From Varroa destructor (taxonomy: Eukaryota > Arthropoda > Arachnida > Mesostigmata > Varroidae), in the NCBI RefSeq assembly GCF_002443255.2, contig NW_019211455.1, positions 47,675,489 to 47,739,488 on the forward strand: a stretch of DNA of 64,000 nucleotides, in the 5' to 3' direction. The position numbers were made by a program, and so were the translations under genes. Below are positions 37,335-50,806 of this stretch, piece after piece. How positions within the stretch are numbered: the first letter of the stretch is position 1; each line of letters begins with the position of its first letter. The notes beneath the pieces were generated by a model. That model made no database searches, was not told the origin of the DNA, and worked only from the letters and a program-made list of their open reading frames with translations.

Positions 37335-39502
37335 AAAAACCATACCGCCTGGATGAGGTAACTCGAATGTCTGTGGAGGAGCACCGCATCAGCGTTGTCG
37401 CAGCTCGAACGTGTTTGTTATGTATTAAAATAGATAAATACTATTTAACTATGGCATTGAAGGTCGTGTGTTCTCAGTATCTTTGTCATGAAACCCTATG
37501 TATTATAAATTAGACTATACTTTTGAGCGGGCTTGGTGGAGTACATATCAGGACTTAAATAAGGGATCTCCGACTGCTAAATTGGTTAACTAGGCGCCGG
37601 ACCCAACTCGAATTTTCTACTGTTATTAATTGGTTAGTCATGTCCGTGAAATCAGGTCTCACTACTTTAAAATCGGAATACATTGTACTTAACAGCACTA
37701 TAGGAAACATTAAAATACGATCACATATAGATGGCTTGCCTTGAAACATTTCATAGTCCAGATTTTTTTAGGTCGTTTGAAATGATCATTAGTCGTTATG
37801 TAAGTCCATAAAGCCGTCAGGCGGGCATGAAAAAAGAAATCAATGGTCTCCTGATGCAACTAGAAAAAAAGTTCATCTTATACGTCAAGATTCAAACCAG
37901 AAACAGAATCCTGAAAAGACGCTGCCATTTATTTCTGTATAAAAGTTTACTATGACAATAGCATTTCGCATGTTGACATTACAATACATTTTTTAGACAC
38001 CGAACGTAAAGGAAATCAACAGCTTAAACGTGCTCATTTTGTTGAGTTTTACTTTTCTGATGCCGATTATAAACAAATCTTTCAATTACGTATTTCGAAG
38101 TGATCTTAAATTTGAAGAAACCTATTTTAGAATATGAGGTTTCATGCATTATGCAGACCAAGCTTCACTATAAAGGTATTTGCTAAGTTATGGGAAACTG
38201 TCACCCACTATATCCAGTACTTCGTACTTTTAGGTCTTGGCTTGGAATCGATTCTATTTGATATTTCTTCAAACTAAAGTTCGCAGAGAGGGCTATATTC
38301 AGTTTTTCTGTTTACTAGTTATTTTCCGTATTGCCCTCCTGTCGAATTCCCGTATACGAGATTCGCATGCTTTACCCCGCCCTCTCCGAACGTACTCAAC
38401 TGTATATGAGTATCCTGCGCCTGCTGGCCTAGCTGGTCATCGGGTCCTACCTCTTAAAATCGTGCTGGGCTATCTACTTGCGTCTTTTTGGCTTCGATTT
38501 GCCATTCACTTTGCCCCATCCTTCTGCTAAATCAGCGGACTGGTGGCCCTTCTTGCTGAGGTACTTCGCTTTTTCTACTACTGCAAATCTTGCCGCTCTT
38601 GCTTTCAGCTGTTTATTTTTCTACTAAGTTTTCTAACTAATTTGTTTTAGCTTCTCCATCACTCCTCTGTATGCGCCTAGGAGGTGTACGAACTCGTTCA
38701 CCCCCCTCTGTTAAGACTTTTTAACTTCAAAGCGTATGTAAAAGCTTTATGATTGCGGTTGAGCGCAGTGCATTAGACTATTCTGTGTAGGGCGAAATAT
38801 TTTTTCGCCCCCAGCACAAAAAATGTTGAGTATGTTTTTTTCTACATGCTGTAGGTAGCTGTAAAAAACGCGTGCCCTGTAACGAACTGTGTAGGAAACT
38901 ATGGTAACTTACAGTTAGATCTTTCGAACCATCTATTAACGTCAAACATGATGTCCTGTAATGTAATCCATAGCCTTGGAATGGCTATGACGGGACGGCC
39001 AGTATCAAATCTATCTGTACTTCATGTAAAGATGATTTAGTTGATGTTTGTTTAATTTCAATGGTACAGACAGATGACTTATTTTTTTATAAATTTAAGG
39101 CCACAGCTTGTATCAAAAAAATAAAGCACCCCTTTGTGTTGTGTGTTCAGAAGAAGAATTTACCGTTCGATTTTGATAAATGTTTGAGTAAAGTAAATTC
39201 ATATAAACACATGTAAAGAAGTCAGTTGCGATATGCACATCTAACCCTTTTATCGCGCAAGTAAAAGATACAGTTTGCACCAAAGGAAAGCACAAATATG
39301 GTACTAATATGCCGATTATTCTTTGTTGAGCCCTGTACCTCTATTTTAATGTCTTAAAGGTTTAATGCCTGACAGCAGACCGAGCCTCTGGAATATTTTC
39401 TTCGTACTGTGAAACTGAAGCTGTCGTAAGCGTGCACTAACAACAACGTTAGCTGAATTTACTGCCATGTTAAACACTGCGTCAGATGGTCGGCCCTTTT
39501 TA

Positions 39503-39524
39503 ACACGAAACGAAGTGTCCTTAC
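39503..39524 (+). repeat. dispersed short repeat, copy 1
   Basis: ACACGAAACGAAGTGTC plus CTTAC; the same 22 bases recur at 50807-50828 with one mismatch. With the base before it, the core is partly palindromic (ACAC...GTGT). Probably a remnant of a repeat family. Confidence 0.5.
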
Positions 39525-40877
39525 ATCAGGTTTCGAGCCTACACTACCCCATCTTTTTTTTAGTTTAGTAAGCTAGCAGTGCATCATTACGAGGACCAAA
39601 AGAATACCTAGACGTACGAAGCGCAAACACGTCGCAAATCTCAGGCCTTTAAAGCTAGCAACAATCAAATGCATCCATTCGAACGCCGTCTGCGATTCCC
39701 GCGCAAGCCTTCAAAACAGTCGACAAAGCACGGAGCTTCTCACCTACAGCGACTCAATCATCTCGCTTGGTCGCCTCCTTTCTTATTGCAAACAACCGAC
39801 CTAATGACAACAATAAGAATCAACATTATTATGTTGCCTGTTATTAGCATTACTATGCCAGTGAAAAAGGTTCGATTCTTCCTGTGCTCCAAGTAGGCGC
39901 AGACGCTCTCCAAAAAACAAAAGTCTGGTTTCCCGTCTTATTATTTAGGCGTTGTGATAGTTGTGGAGTGTGTCAACTTGAAAAAAGAAATACTCGGCAA
40001 TTCCCCGCCATAAGGCAGGTTACAAAACAATATTAACAGTGTAGCTGTCGGCAATATTCTGTTCAAAGCCAATCGAACAACGGACAATTCTGTGAGTACC
40101 TATAACCAGTAGGAATTCACTTGCGTTTGGATCTACGAGCATATGCCATTAGTGCTTAAAGCGGGAACGGCCATTTAAAAAGGTTGCTAGTACCCTATGC
40201 AAATAAAATACACAATGTAATGGTTTTATACTTGGAATATTTTACGGTAACAACATGTGTTCAACAAGTATTTACGCTTTGAAGAAAATGGGCCAGCAGG
40301 TAACAGATAAGCTGATACATTAATGGAAACTGTATTGGGAACGCTGTTCAAACAAAGAAAGAATATAATAAGGTTTATTTTTTAATCATACTTGTCGTCA
40401 GATATTGTTTACATCATTGGCAGGCCATGAATCGGTGACCCTTGTTTTTTTTTCACTCAGAAGTGTCAGAGAAAACAGCGAAGGATAAAATAGTATGTAA
40501 TCAGTTTGGTTAATTTTAACTGACAGCAGTAATTTTTGCTTATTTCCATGTTTAAAAACAGTTTTATACCAGAGGTGAAGAACACCAGAATCATCCGCGC
40601 TGATATATATATTTTCGGTATAGTATCAAAAACTTGCCCCCACTGGAAGGTTTAACCGAAGATACTCTAGAAAACTTAAGGAATATTATATGTATAAATT
40701 TTTATTATAAATATAATTAGCCTTTTGTCTCAACAAATATAAAACAATATGTAAAAATAATAGCAAAAAGGGCGTGCAGCAAATCCCAGCGGATGAGCCT
40801 ATGGAGTCCACTAACGCCTGTTCTGCTTTTACAAAGCTAACATATTATTTGAACCTATTTATCTTACAATTTCTCAG

Positions 40878-43800
40878 ATGGAGGACATGAGCTTTAGTTT
40901 CGATACGGCTCATGATGACAATTGTCCCACAAAGCGACAAAAGACAGTAACGCCTACACGAGCCAAGCGTGGCGGGCCCGTCGGTAGTCGACTAGTTATA
41001 TACGACTGGCCTGTGGATGATCTCAAAACCCTCTGCAGACGTATGCAAGAGTTCGTATAGTTTATTTTGCTCTTTACTTGTTCTGGTAAAAGTTACCTAA
41101 GTATGCTAACATTAGTGAGCTCGGAATACCCACCACAGTTGTGAACGATGCAATAATCTGTCACAACTCAACTTTTAGGGCCAGCTTGCGGCTACAGCGT
41201 CTAGCAACAACCCCGTATGGTAAGGCTGAAGCTCGTCTGGACTGGAATGAGGTGGCTTTCAATGGACGAAGTAACGAGGAGTGCCGCATTAAATGGCAAC
41301 AACTTTCAGCTAACGTGAGGTAAAGCTGCAAAACATTAATGAGTATTATTTAGGGGTATCGTTGTTCAATTACTTGAGGGGCGGCCTATCGCCGACCCCG
41401 ATATCGGTATATCATTAATGTTTCAAAAGATTTAAAGCTACTTGTCTGACTTCTAAAGTTTGAATCCGATCGTAACAAAAATATTTGAGAATGACGAGCG
41501 CATAAATTAGGTAATGAAATTATTTGAAAATAAAAGCAAATCCCAGAAATTAGTTTTGCATACAAAAAAAACACAATCGAAATAAAATGCGTTAAAGGAT
41601 TTTTAAAAGTAGGTAAGGTGTTGTTGCCTAATTAGTCTACGCGAATACGAAGCTCAGCAGTTTTTCAGTGTTAAAAAAAATCATACTTTTTAGCATAAAC
41701 TTGGGTTTTTTCCAGGATTTTCGTCATAACTATTTCTCTTCAATTTGAGCCTACATATACAAATAAAACCATTTAATGTAGAAGTGCAATAGCTCTGTAA
41801 GGATTAATTACATGCATGTTTTAATTTGACCATAGGCAACATCTGATAGAGTCGTTTTACCCATGCTACTTAACGATATATTTAATGTCGTTATTTTTAT
41901 AAAACAACCTTCAAATTAGCTATAACCTGTTAGATGTCGTCTAAAATGAACAAGGTCAAGAACAGTCCAAAGGACATTCCCGGCATGTATCCTACCATAA
42001 TCCTATATATATATTACTTCTTTTATTCATCGTGCCTCATTTGTCCCGTTTCCTATACAGGAACTTTCGTACACTGTCAGAAATGCTTACGGACACGGAG
42101 CGGTGGCTGGAGTCGAATCCCCGTAAAGCGAAACAAGCCTTCACAGATCATCCGGACAAGCCAACAAAACCGGCTTCAATTTTTATACGGTTTGTTGATC
42201 ATTTAAGTTAAGCCACCGTAGTCTGACAACGAAAAAATACGGCGCCATAGTGCAATGATTGGAGGCACCGCTATTTAAATGACATCACTGGTCATGATTG
42301 TGGTCTAAAAAAAAGATAGAGCATATATGTTAGTTGGTTACAAGCAAATCCGGCGGATTTTCGATTTTTGGATCATCAATTTGTATTACTGCTATGATAG
42401 GTAATATAATTATTGCATATTATTATTTTGTTCAAAGTATTTTTATTATTATTATTAGACTTTTTTTACACTGTGCGTTTTCTCTGCGTAAATTACGCAT
42501 AATTATATAGCTATTAAAAAAAAAAGTAATGTATTATTTGGGTGTTTCGCACGACCTTTTTGAGCCAACATAGTATCACCTAATCCTTTTAAAATGTGTA
42601 ATTAAATATCACTATGACGAATAGAAATTAATGTTAGCCACGGAAAATATACCAAAATCATATTAAAATACTAAAATTTACTAATCTTATGCATTATTTT
42701 TACTTCAGCTATATGACGACACAGATTCCTAAAATGAAACTTAAATATCCATCTATGGCACATAGAGACATTGTACGGAAAATCGGTGAAATGTACAAAA
42801 CAGTACCACCAGCGAAAATTGAAGAGGTTCGTATTAGCAGAAAAGTTTGCTTCACTATGCATAGTAAAGTTAAACACTAAGGGCATCCTGTGACCGTGTA
42901 CCTAAAACCGTCCCCGTAAACTCATAATGTTCCCGCATGATGCCGCGAGCAGTATAATAAGATACCTTTAGTATTATATTTTTCAAGGTATATTCAGATT
43001 AGTACTACTGTTACGGTGTTTTTTGTTGCTCTCACAATATGAAACTAAAATGACTAGATAGAAATTTTTTCGTTAAACAATAACCAATCTACTATCGAAA
43101 ACTGACAGGAAATAGAATGCGTGATTAGGGGAACCATACCTCGACCAAGCCAAAACTGAATGACTTTTATTACAATCATGTCTCCTAGATTTTGCGACGC
43201 AGAAGGCGGTGGCTGAGGTGTGGGCACTTAATTTATCTAGCAGCGTTTCATCTTAGAGCTAATATCAATGTTTTTGTGACTTCTATTGATTTTCAGATGA
43301 AGGCTGAATATCAACGGGAAAGTGAAGACTATGTGGCCCGTTTGGAGAAATTCTACGCTGAGCACCCAGAAGCAGCTCCATATTCGCGGCCGGTAAACAG
43401 CAGTCTGGGTGGCAGCAGATCCGGTACCGGAACCGGGTTTATGCACTTCGTCGAAGAGAAAATCAAGGATCCGAAATTCGCTAATGTTGGTGTATTCTAG
43501 TTAATACGTTGCATTAATTTTGATGCGCGTTTTTCTGCATTGTTTGAGCAATTTGTTAAAAAGCGAACCGTGTAAATACATAGTGAAAAAAATACTTCGT
43601 CAAACCTACAGCGTTTTCCTACTGTTTTAAAAAAGGGTCATAAGGAAAGATAGCCATACTTTATAAATGCTAATAAGATAGGTTAAATATAGTTGCATTT
43701 TCAAGCTTGTGTAAAGATTCAGGTTAAAGCGTAAAAGTGTTACACAAGCAGTTAACTTTATCTGGTGACTCAGTCTTATTAAGACACACGTATACTTCAA

Positions 43801-46800
43801 ACACGTCATGAGAAGCATATGACAGTGATTCCATATGTTGAAAATACAATGAATCAGCAGATAACTTTTAATGCAACTTTATCGTTTACACAATTCTGTC
43901 ATTATAGGTACAAAAACAACATTTATATTAATAAGCGATCAAAAATGTATTATCTTATAGAAATGAACAGCTCGATAAAATTTTACTAGTAGCATTGTAT
44001 ATCACAATTGGGCAGTAAAGGTGCTTTAGGTGACAATCAGAGGTCGATGTAGTTTTAGACTGCACTAAGAGTAGTACTAGACTGTGCAATCGTCCGAGAC
44101 AATATAACCAAATGATTTGTTACAGGCGACCAAAGACGAATTACGAGAAAAATGGGCAAAGCTGAAAGATAGGAAAAAAATTTTGTACATCGAAGCTGCT
44201 CTCGACGCTCACCGGCTACAAGAAAGTCAAAATTCAACTCTCATGCCAAAAACGGTAAAATGGGTCTTGCTTAGATCAACAGAACGATGCGATAATAACA
44301 ATGTCAGCGTCATTATAAACATTACCTACTTACATCTTCCCTAACGATGTTACGTGCTATTTCAGACATGTGATGTGTTAAGTAAAGATGAACGCGAACT
44401 CTACGACCGCTTCCTGGGCAAACCAACACGACCACCCCCAACGGGTTTTGCACTCTTTAAGTCTATCGCCTCGGTTGAGCTGAAAGGTCTCAACACCGCC
44501 GAACGAAACAGTGAGTCTATTGGCCCTTTATATTAATGGTTTGCTGTGGCCCTGTTAGAGTTCCGAACTTATAGTTTCGCTAAACGGCAGCAAATCATAG
44601 TACATGATTTTTTTCCAATCGCATTAAACACATAGCATCACCTTTTCTGGCGTCAGTGTGAGCTTTGCCACAGATAGTGGTTTTATTTGCACATTACTGT
44701 CGCACATAGTCCGCTGATCGGTTCACCAGCAGTCTTAGAAAGAACTTGACTTCATTCTTTCTCTAAAGGTTCGGAGATGTAAATATATGGTCGACTGACA
44801 CCCAAACATCGAGCTTTTTTAATAGTTTGTAGGTTTAAGGATTTGTTTAGTGGTGGATATTCAGTGTCATGATTAATCACGTATCGGTCTTGCTCGACTT
44901 TGACAATAATTTCGTTTACCTTTTTCATAGTTTGTCGACTAGCACAAGAAGCATCCCTTACATCGAAATTTCACAGTTTTGAACTGTTTCTTTCCATAAC
45001 ACATTTTGATCATAACCAGCACGCTTTTTTATGGACCTGGGCACCATTTGTGACCAGACTGTAATAAAATTTTTGAAATACAGCATTTTTGCAAAAATTT
45101 CACTAAACTTGAAGACGCTCTATTTTAAGTTTCAGTAAAGGCATTTCAACAATCTTAGCATATATACTACCAAGTCTTAGCTTCCAAATGACGTCAAATG
45201 ACAAGACTCATATTACCTGTGATATGTGGTCCCTAAGGCTTCTAGCGAGAAGAACGGTCAATACTTTTTTGAAAACCTATATATATGTATATAGACATAG
45301 TCACCTCAAAAATAGCCCCAATTTTTGGTGTATAGGCTTAATCTGACGAGAAAATACCAAAACGAAAGTGACACATCTGAAAAAACCCTTTTCATGGTAA
45401 AAAATATAATTTTTCTATTGACCCCACTATGCAATTTGGGAGCAGGTAACCATTTTAAGCAAGATCCAGATGAAAAATGACTTAGCTTTTGATGTTCTTC
45501 AGAATACCTAAAAAAGCACTCGGTTCTGATAAAATAATAATTTAACGGCTATGACTAAAGTAAACTTTACGTTTTCCTAAACACGCTTTGCAGAGGAGTA
45601 TCACAATCGGTGGTCGATGATGTCGCGAGCCGAACAGAATAAATTTAATAATGAGATCAAGCTAATGAAACAGGCATTTGACAATGACATGGCTGAATAC
45701 CTAAAAAAACTCAAGCATCGGGAGCAACTTCTTATCGAAAACGGCCCCGGAAGGTACATTACCGAATTGCACGTTGATTGTCTGAACTAAAAGATCTTTG
45801 TATAAAAATTAGTGTACAGTAAATGTTTTTTTACCTTTCTAATCCTATGGATAACTAAATAGAGTTTTAAAAAAATCTATTATTTAGGACATTAAGACTG
45901 TTTCAAAAAGTAAATTCTCATTTTTGTTTGTCAAATTGGTGATTAGCTTTTTGGTCGTTACATTCATATGCGATGCCATTTACTCATTGGCCTTTGTGAG
46001 GTACAAATTAATCAAAAGCAGAATCAGCACTGAGAATGGATCTGGTCGCTCGAATGCTAACTTTAGAAAACGACCATTCCAATTGTTTCAGTTGTCTTTG
46101 GATGCCAGAAGCACAGAGGAATGGACAAGTAGAACTCGATACCCCAAAATCACAATCGACATTAGGATCGGGGACGTCGTCCACGAAGGAGTCGCCTACA
46201 AAACAAAATTTGCCCTTAAAAAGAAAGGAAGCAGCCTTTGATGAGAGTGAGGGGGATGCTGAAAGCGCTTTGGCCCCATCTAAATCTAAACAAAAGTCTA
46301 ACCCAAGAACTTCAACGTCTCCTATCAAGATAGCTTCACCAGAAAAGATCACCCAAGCCTCGACAAAGATCACGGCTTTAAAGTGCTATCAGGAGAGTGA
46401 ATTAGCAAATTGGCGCGAGATCAACCCCGGCTTATCAGATAAAAAAGTATGTCGATTACGATTATGAACAACGCTGCTTTATTTGTGAAAAAACCAAGGC
46501 AACAGTTAAAAATGACACCGATGTCGAAGATCATATCATTATTGCTAGTTTATGGTTATCTTATCTATCTTCACATTTTTATGATCAGACAAGTCTTGCC
46601 AAGTCCAAAGTCGTGTAGTATTAAATTCAATGACGTATTATTCAAAAAGATAATTACATAAGACTAGTAGCTCGTCCAGTTTTTCCATATATCTTATCTT
46701 GGAAAGATACGGTCTGCTGCGAAAAAGTCCTGACTAAAATAATATGTATGTTATCATTATCCTCTATACAAAGCTAGACTAAATGTATCATTATGAAATT

Positions 46801-46964
46801 ATTTGAATATGTCATATTAAAATCTATTCCACTTACACTTTCAGCTGCTAAGATCGATCACGGCCGCCTTTGAGGAGTTGTCCGACAAAAAGAAGGCTAA
46901 ATGGGCTCGAAAAGCAGAGAAGATGTCACAGAAAATGATCACCACTGACGATCAAACCGAATGA
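40878..46964 (+). CDS. UBTF: upstream binding factor homologue (UBF/UBTF), four HMG boxes
   Basis: Exons 40878-41050, 41179-41319, 42061-42189, 42709-42826, 43297-43485, 44126-44254, 44366-44510, 45594-45753, 46092-46446 and 46845-46964 join in phase to 552 residues. UBF bends rDNA enhancer and promoter DNA in the nucleolus and recruits SL1 for RNA polymerase I. The N-terminal dimerisation region LDWNEVAFNGRSNEE...WQQLSANVRNFRTLSEML aligns with vertebrate UBF (MDWEKVAF...EVRKFRTLTELI). The first HMG box (KPASIFIR then YMTTQIPKMKLKYPSMAHRD) aligns without gaps across the exon 3/4 join. Box 2 spans exons 5-6, box 3 (GKPTRPPPTGFALFKSIA) exons 7-8 and box 4 (ELSDKKKAKWARKAEKMSQK) exons 9-10. The protein stops after box 4, so the last two boxes and acidic tail of vertebrate UBF are absent. 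The start ATG follows an acceptor-like TTTCTCAG, so a 5' UTR exon probably lies upstream. The exon 1 and exon 5 donors are the least certain. Confidence 0.88.
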
Positions 46965-49049
46965 AATTATCAGTTAGATATTTAAAGTCTAGACAGTAAA
47001 TGTGGTCTTTGAAAGACTATGTTGTTTTTTGCTTCAAAAAAAAATGCAGAAAAATAGGCCACGATCATCCGCAGGGGAGGTCAAGATCCCCCCTCTCTAG
47101 ATGTTTGCAAGCAATGCAGTCGTTGTGTTGCTACTACTTGTAAGTAGGCTTATGAATTGGCATAGGTACGTTTTCGTCAGTGTTAGTTAATTGACTAATT
47201 AAATCTACTATACATTTACCTGTATATGAGTGAATGAGTACGTAAGTTCAAAAAGACCGTACGTAAAAAATCTGAATGAAAAGATGCTTGAAACCAGCGT
47301 GTGCGACTGTTGTATATGCGATACGAAACCCATACTTGTCCCACACCTCCATAGATTAAACATTGATTTCATGTTTAGCCTTGCCATATTATGTGACCTA
47401 TTTATACGAAAAAAATCCACTCAACAGTGCATCACCCATTATACCGCATCAAGGCTAGTTTTTTAGTATTGCTGATCGTATTCATTGCTCAGTTGCAGTA
47501 ATCTATTCACCAGTGGTGTCAGATTCGTTCAGAGTTAAAAGTTAAGTGAATTTGGTGATATAATTTTTGTTCTATCAAGAGTAACTGACGGGTGCTGTCC
47601 TATTTGCTTTCTGAATATGGTATTTGCCTGAACAAGCTTTAGGCGCTCACTGAGCATGGGTCGCTTATCTACATCGTGGTAGATTGGTACCTTAAAGCTG
47701 AAATTATAGGACACACGATTAAGAGTACTTGACTAATCCATCTATGTATTTTTTTTTCATAGAATACTCAATTCGTATATGGCTTGGGTTTATCTAGGGT
47801 AATGAAATGGATTGACACTACCTGCTTGTCAGGACTCATTAGTTTTTGGTATTGAGGTTGAGTATAACGTAAATGTCGGAAATTTCCATTTTGGTTACGG
47901 CAAAATCGACATTTATTTTTTATTAAATAGGACAAGATACTTTCGAAATATTTGATAGAATAATGATTTTTTGTGTTTACGATGGAATAGGTATTTGATT
48001 GAAATTCGCAAATGTTAGAGATTATGTAACGTGTGTTCTTCTTAGATCCATAAATATCTAGCTATGCGATTTGAAAATCTGTATACAACAAGCAATCAAT
48101 GAAGAAACAAGTGATTAAAAAAATAAATTGAACTGTATTATACAAACCGAGTGAAGTTCCGTCATCAATGTAATGAATACTACCACCGAACATCGATACA
48201 AAAAGACTACCGTGGATTAGCATCTATTCCAAGCAGGCTGTCGATGTTTATTTAACTAATTTCATTCATCGATGTTACACCCAACCCAAAGTATGCGCTA
48301 ACAGCCTGCAGAGCTCGACTTCGAAATAGCCGATACAAGCTCAAAAATTTTATTTCACATATTTATAAAGAATGATAATAAAATAGTTTTTGTTTATGTA
48401 AATTTAATAATAGCGATATTGCTACGGCAGACAGGTCAGCGCAGCTGTCGTGAAATTTGAACGACAGCTTAACAATGGAATCAAATCTTGTAAAAAGCTG
48501 AGGTAACGCAGTGGATGTATTTATCCGTTAAACTTAAGAACACAAGGTGATCTAGATTTAGACCCGGGCGTAGGCAGATTTCGTTTTGCCCTGCCAGAAG
48601 CCAGCAAGTACTAGTACTGCTTAATAGCTCAAGTACCAGACGCAAAACACAACAGAAGAAGAACTTACGTTGGGGGCTTTCCATCGTTCTGCGCAGATAA
48701 TATCGTCTGCCACCTCGGCGGTCTGTTTGAATATCTGCCCTTTCTCTCCAAGCAAACAAACAAGTACAAAATGTCGGTAGTGATAACCTTCATATTATTT
48801 TTGCATCAAGAAAGGAAATTATCTTTTTTATATAGTCTAGTACTAGTCTAGTCTAATTTAATGGTAACGTTCTAACCTACGAGTTTTACAGGACACATAT
48901 TGTATGCTAGATGCCTGGAGTATGCCTGTAGTGCTTGAAAACCAACCATTCGGCTCCACTGGCTACAGGCTATTTCGGACGTAACAATCGAAACCCTTAA
49001 TTTAATGGATACTGGCTATGAATTACTCGTTGTATTAACAAACCCCATT
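46965..49049. other. intergenic stretch after UBF homologue
   Basis: It holds the UBF 3' UTR (only a variant ATTAAA signal at about 47198) and AT-rich DNA. On the minus strand at 48669-48684 lies a possible first coding exon, described separately. Nothing else is supported. Confidence 0.45.
48669..48780 (-). CDS. candidate first exon (minus) with perfect donor
   Basis: On the minus strand a GC-richer block ends in ATG-GAA-AGC-CCC-CAA-C followed by GTAAGTTC, a consensus donor at 48668. That is five codons (MESPQ) in phase 1, consistent with a short first coding exon behind a 5' UTR. No downstream exon in a matching phase was identified, and the gene it would serve is unknown. The upper limit is a guess. 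Confidence 0.25.
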
Positions 49050-49285
49050 TTTTATTAAAATGAAAAAATTTCTTAGATTTTCTAGGAAATCGTTTATTAA
49101 TTTTTTTTTGGAAAAACGTTTCTTGTTTTCTTCACAAAAATATGTTTTGTTGAAAAACAATTAAAATTTTTGAAATTTTTAGAAAAGCACTTCTTATCTT
49201 TTATAGAAAAAAGCTTTTTACATTTTTTAAAGCTTTTTAGAACTAAATGTTATTCGAAAAAGCGCTTTTTAAAAGGTGACGACGG
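49050..49285. repeat. degenerate A/T-rich satellite with GAAAA...AGCTTTTT units
   Basis: The stretch is built from loosely repeated, partly palindromic units of about 20-35 bases such as GAAAAAAGCTTTTTACATTT and GAAAAAGCGCTTTTTAAAAG, alternating A-runs and T-runs. It ends sharply at GGTGACGACGGGCAGG. Its periodic look suggests a decayed minisatellite or a scaffold-attachment type sequence. Confidence 0.45.
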
Positions 49286-50017
49286 GCAGGAAGGCAAACA
49301 TTATGCTTGTGACCGTTATCTAACAAATTAGGGTAATTAATTAAATTATTAATCAATTAAGGTAAGAGCTCAGGGTTAAGCTATACTGATAGGAAGACCC
49401 GATGTAATGTAGAAAAAACTTCTATTGCATTTTTAGTTTTGCTAAAATATAGAGCAAGAGGTCCTAGTACTTAGTGTTAACGACTGCTTATTTCCATTTG
49501 TACTACTACTTAAAGAATGTGACTAAAAAGCACGATATATTTCTATGGTGTTTAGCTACCTAAACTACGATAACTGCGGCGATTATTTTTTAGGCACACT
49601 CCAGACATTATTAGGAAGCTAGTCAATTGTAATATTGAACAAGGTCCTATATAGTTTAGATATATTATGATAGTGTTCACTTCATCTTTTCGTCGAGTAA
49701 TTCAACTTGACCGATTAACAATATTGGTTCCTCATAGCAAAGAATCGAGGTGCAGGATATTATTGTGTTAAAAAAAAGTATTAATAAATTAGCTTTGCAC
49801 CAAGTGCACACGCCTTAGTCACCGAAACCTCCGTTGTTACATTCGAAGCAATCCGTTCAATGCTCGTATAGCGATCACTTTCTTAGTTTTCAAAACAATC
49901 ATTAAGTTTAATCATAGGAATACATTATAAACCTCACTTCACGATAAATTTGCTTGATTGGTTAGATCTTTTTCTTCTCAAGCGTTCCTTGACCTCTAAA
50001 AGAGAAATAATCACCAG

Positions 50018-50212
50018 ATGCTATATCTGGAAAATATGGAGGCTGTTGCAGGTTTTTGCGCTCTCATCCGTACGAACCGCGGCAAACAGTGCCTTGGAAA
50101 ATACGAGTACAAGTTTGGCTACACTGAAATTTATCTTATGAATAGCGTGTATGCTCGAGAGTATGACATTACTACCCTAGCTATGATATCCCCCTTACAT
50201 TACAGCATATAG
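50018..50212 (+). CDS. possible FLYWCH-type zinc-finger fragment
   Basis: After an acceptor-like ATAATCACCAG the frame from ATG 50018 reads GFCALIRTNRGKQCLGKYEY followed by KFGYTEIYLMN. The pattern I-x-T-x-R-G-x3-L-x3-Y-x-Y resembles the start of FLYWCH domains. The later W-C and H residues of the finger are not found in the same frame. It could be one exon of a gene, or a decayed copy. Short length and AT-rich surroundings keep confidence low. Confidence 0.25.
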   Translation: MLYLENMEAVAGFCALIRTNRGKQCLGKYEYKFGYTEIYLMNSVYAREYDITTLAMISPLHYSI

Positions 50213-50806
50213 GTAACGAATTTACGTGCTAATTTTATGGATACATTCTAACTATTTACATATCTATATATAATCTAGCCTAAGTTCAAGCCTAGGCATA
50301 AACACCTTTCATTTCATGCTCGGAAGAGCTAGATATCTTGTAAAATGCGTAACGGCTGTGCCTCATGTAAAGCTCGAGACATCGAGCCTAGCGACGAATC
50401 ATCGCTAAACCGTCTGCAGCGAAGCGTCCTGTTGATACATTTTTGTTGATACCTTTTAGGTCTTTCCAAAATCTGAAATTCCAGTATATCTCTAAACAGA
50501 AGATGCGGTTTGAGAAGGACAAGACCGGTAAATATTAGCTCTTAATCCGTGTTTTTTGTCTAACAAAAAACTAATTTGCATATTATTATTACATCTACAT
50601 TGATTTGTGTTCTATATTTATATTATCATAATTGCATACGGTACAGTAAACATGGTTCGGTTATTTTTTAGACACATACTGTCAATAAAATAATTTGCCG
50701 TTCAATTTGTGGGATAGCCAATTGAAAAAATCTCAATGATCCATGAAAATGCCTTCGGTTTTGTTATCTTATTCCGATGCTAAACAGTGTTTAGTACGGC
50801 TGGTAG

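Larger units (their letters stand above)
36951..40877. other. intergenic stretch between cuticle gene and UBF homologue
   Basis: It contains the cuticle-gene 3' UTR, ATT/AAT runs (37210-37335), and a coding-like patch at about 39612-39896. Two frames there are open and rich in Arg, Pro and Gln, but no family is recognised and the frame cannot be chosen. It also contains one copy of a dispersed 22-bp repeat (39503-39524). The right end should hold the promoter and 5' UTR of the UBF homologue. Confidence 0.45.
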
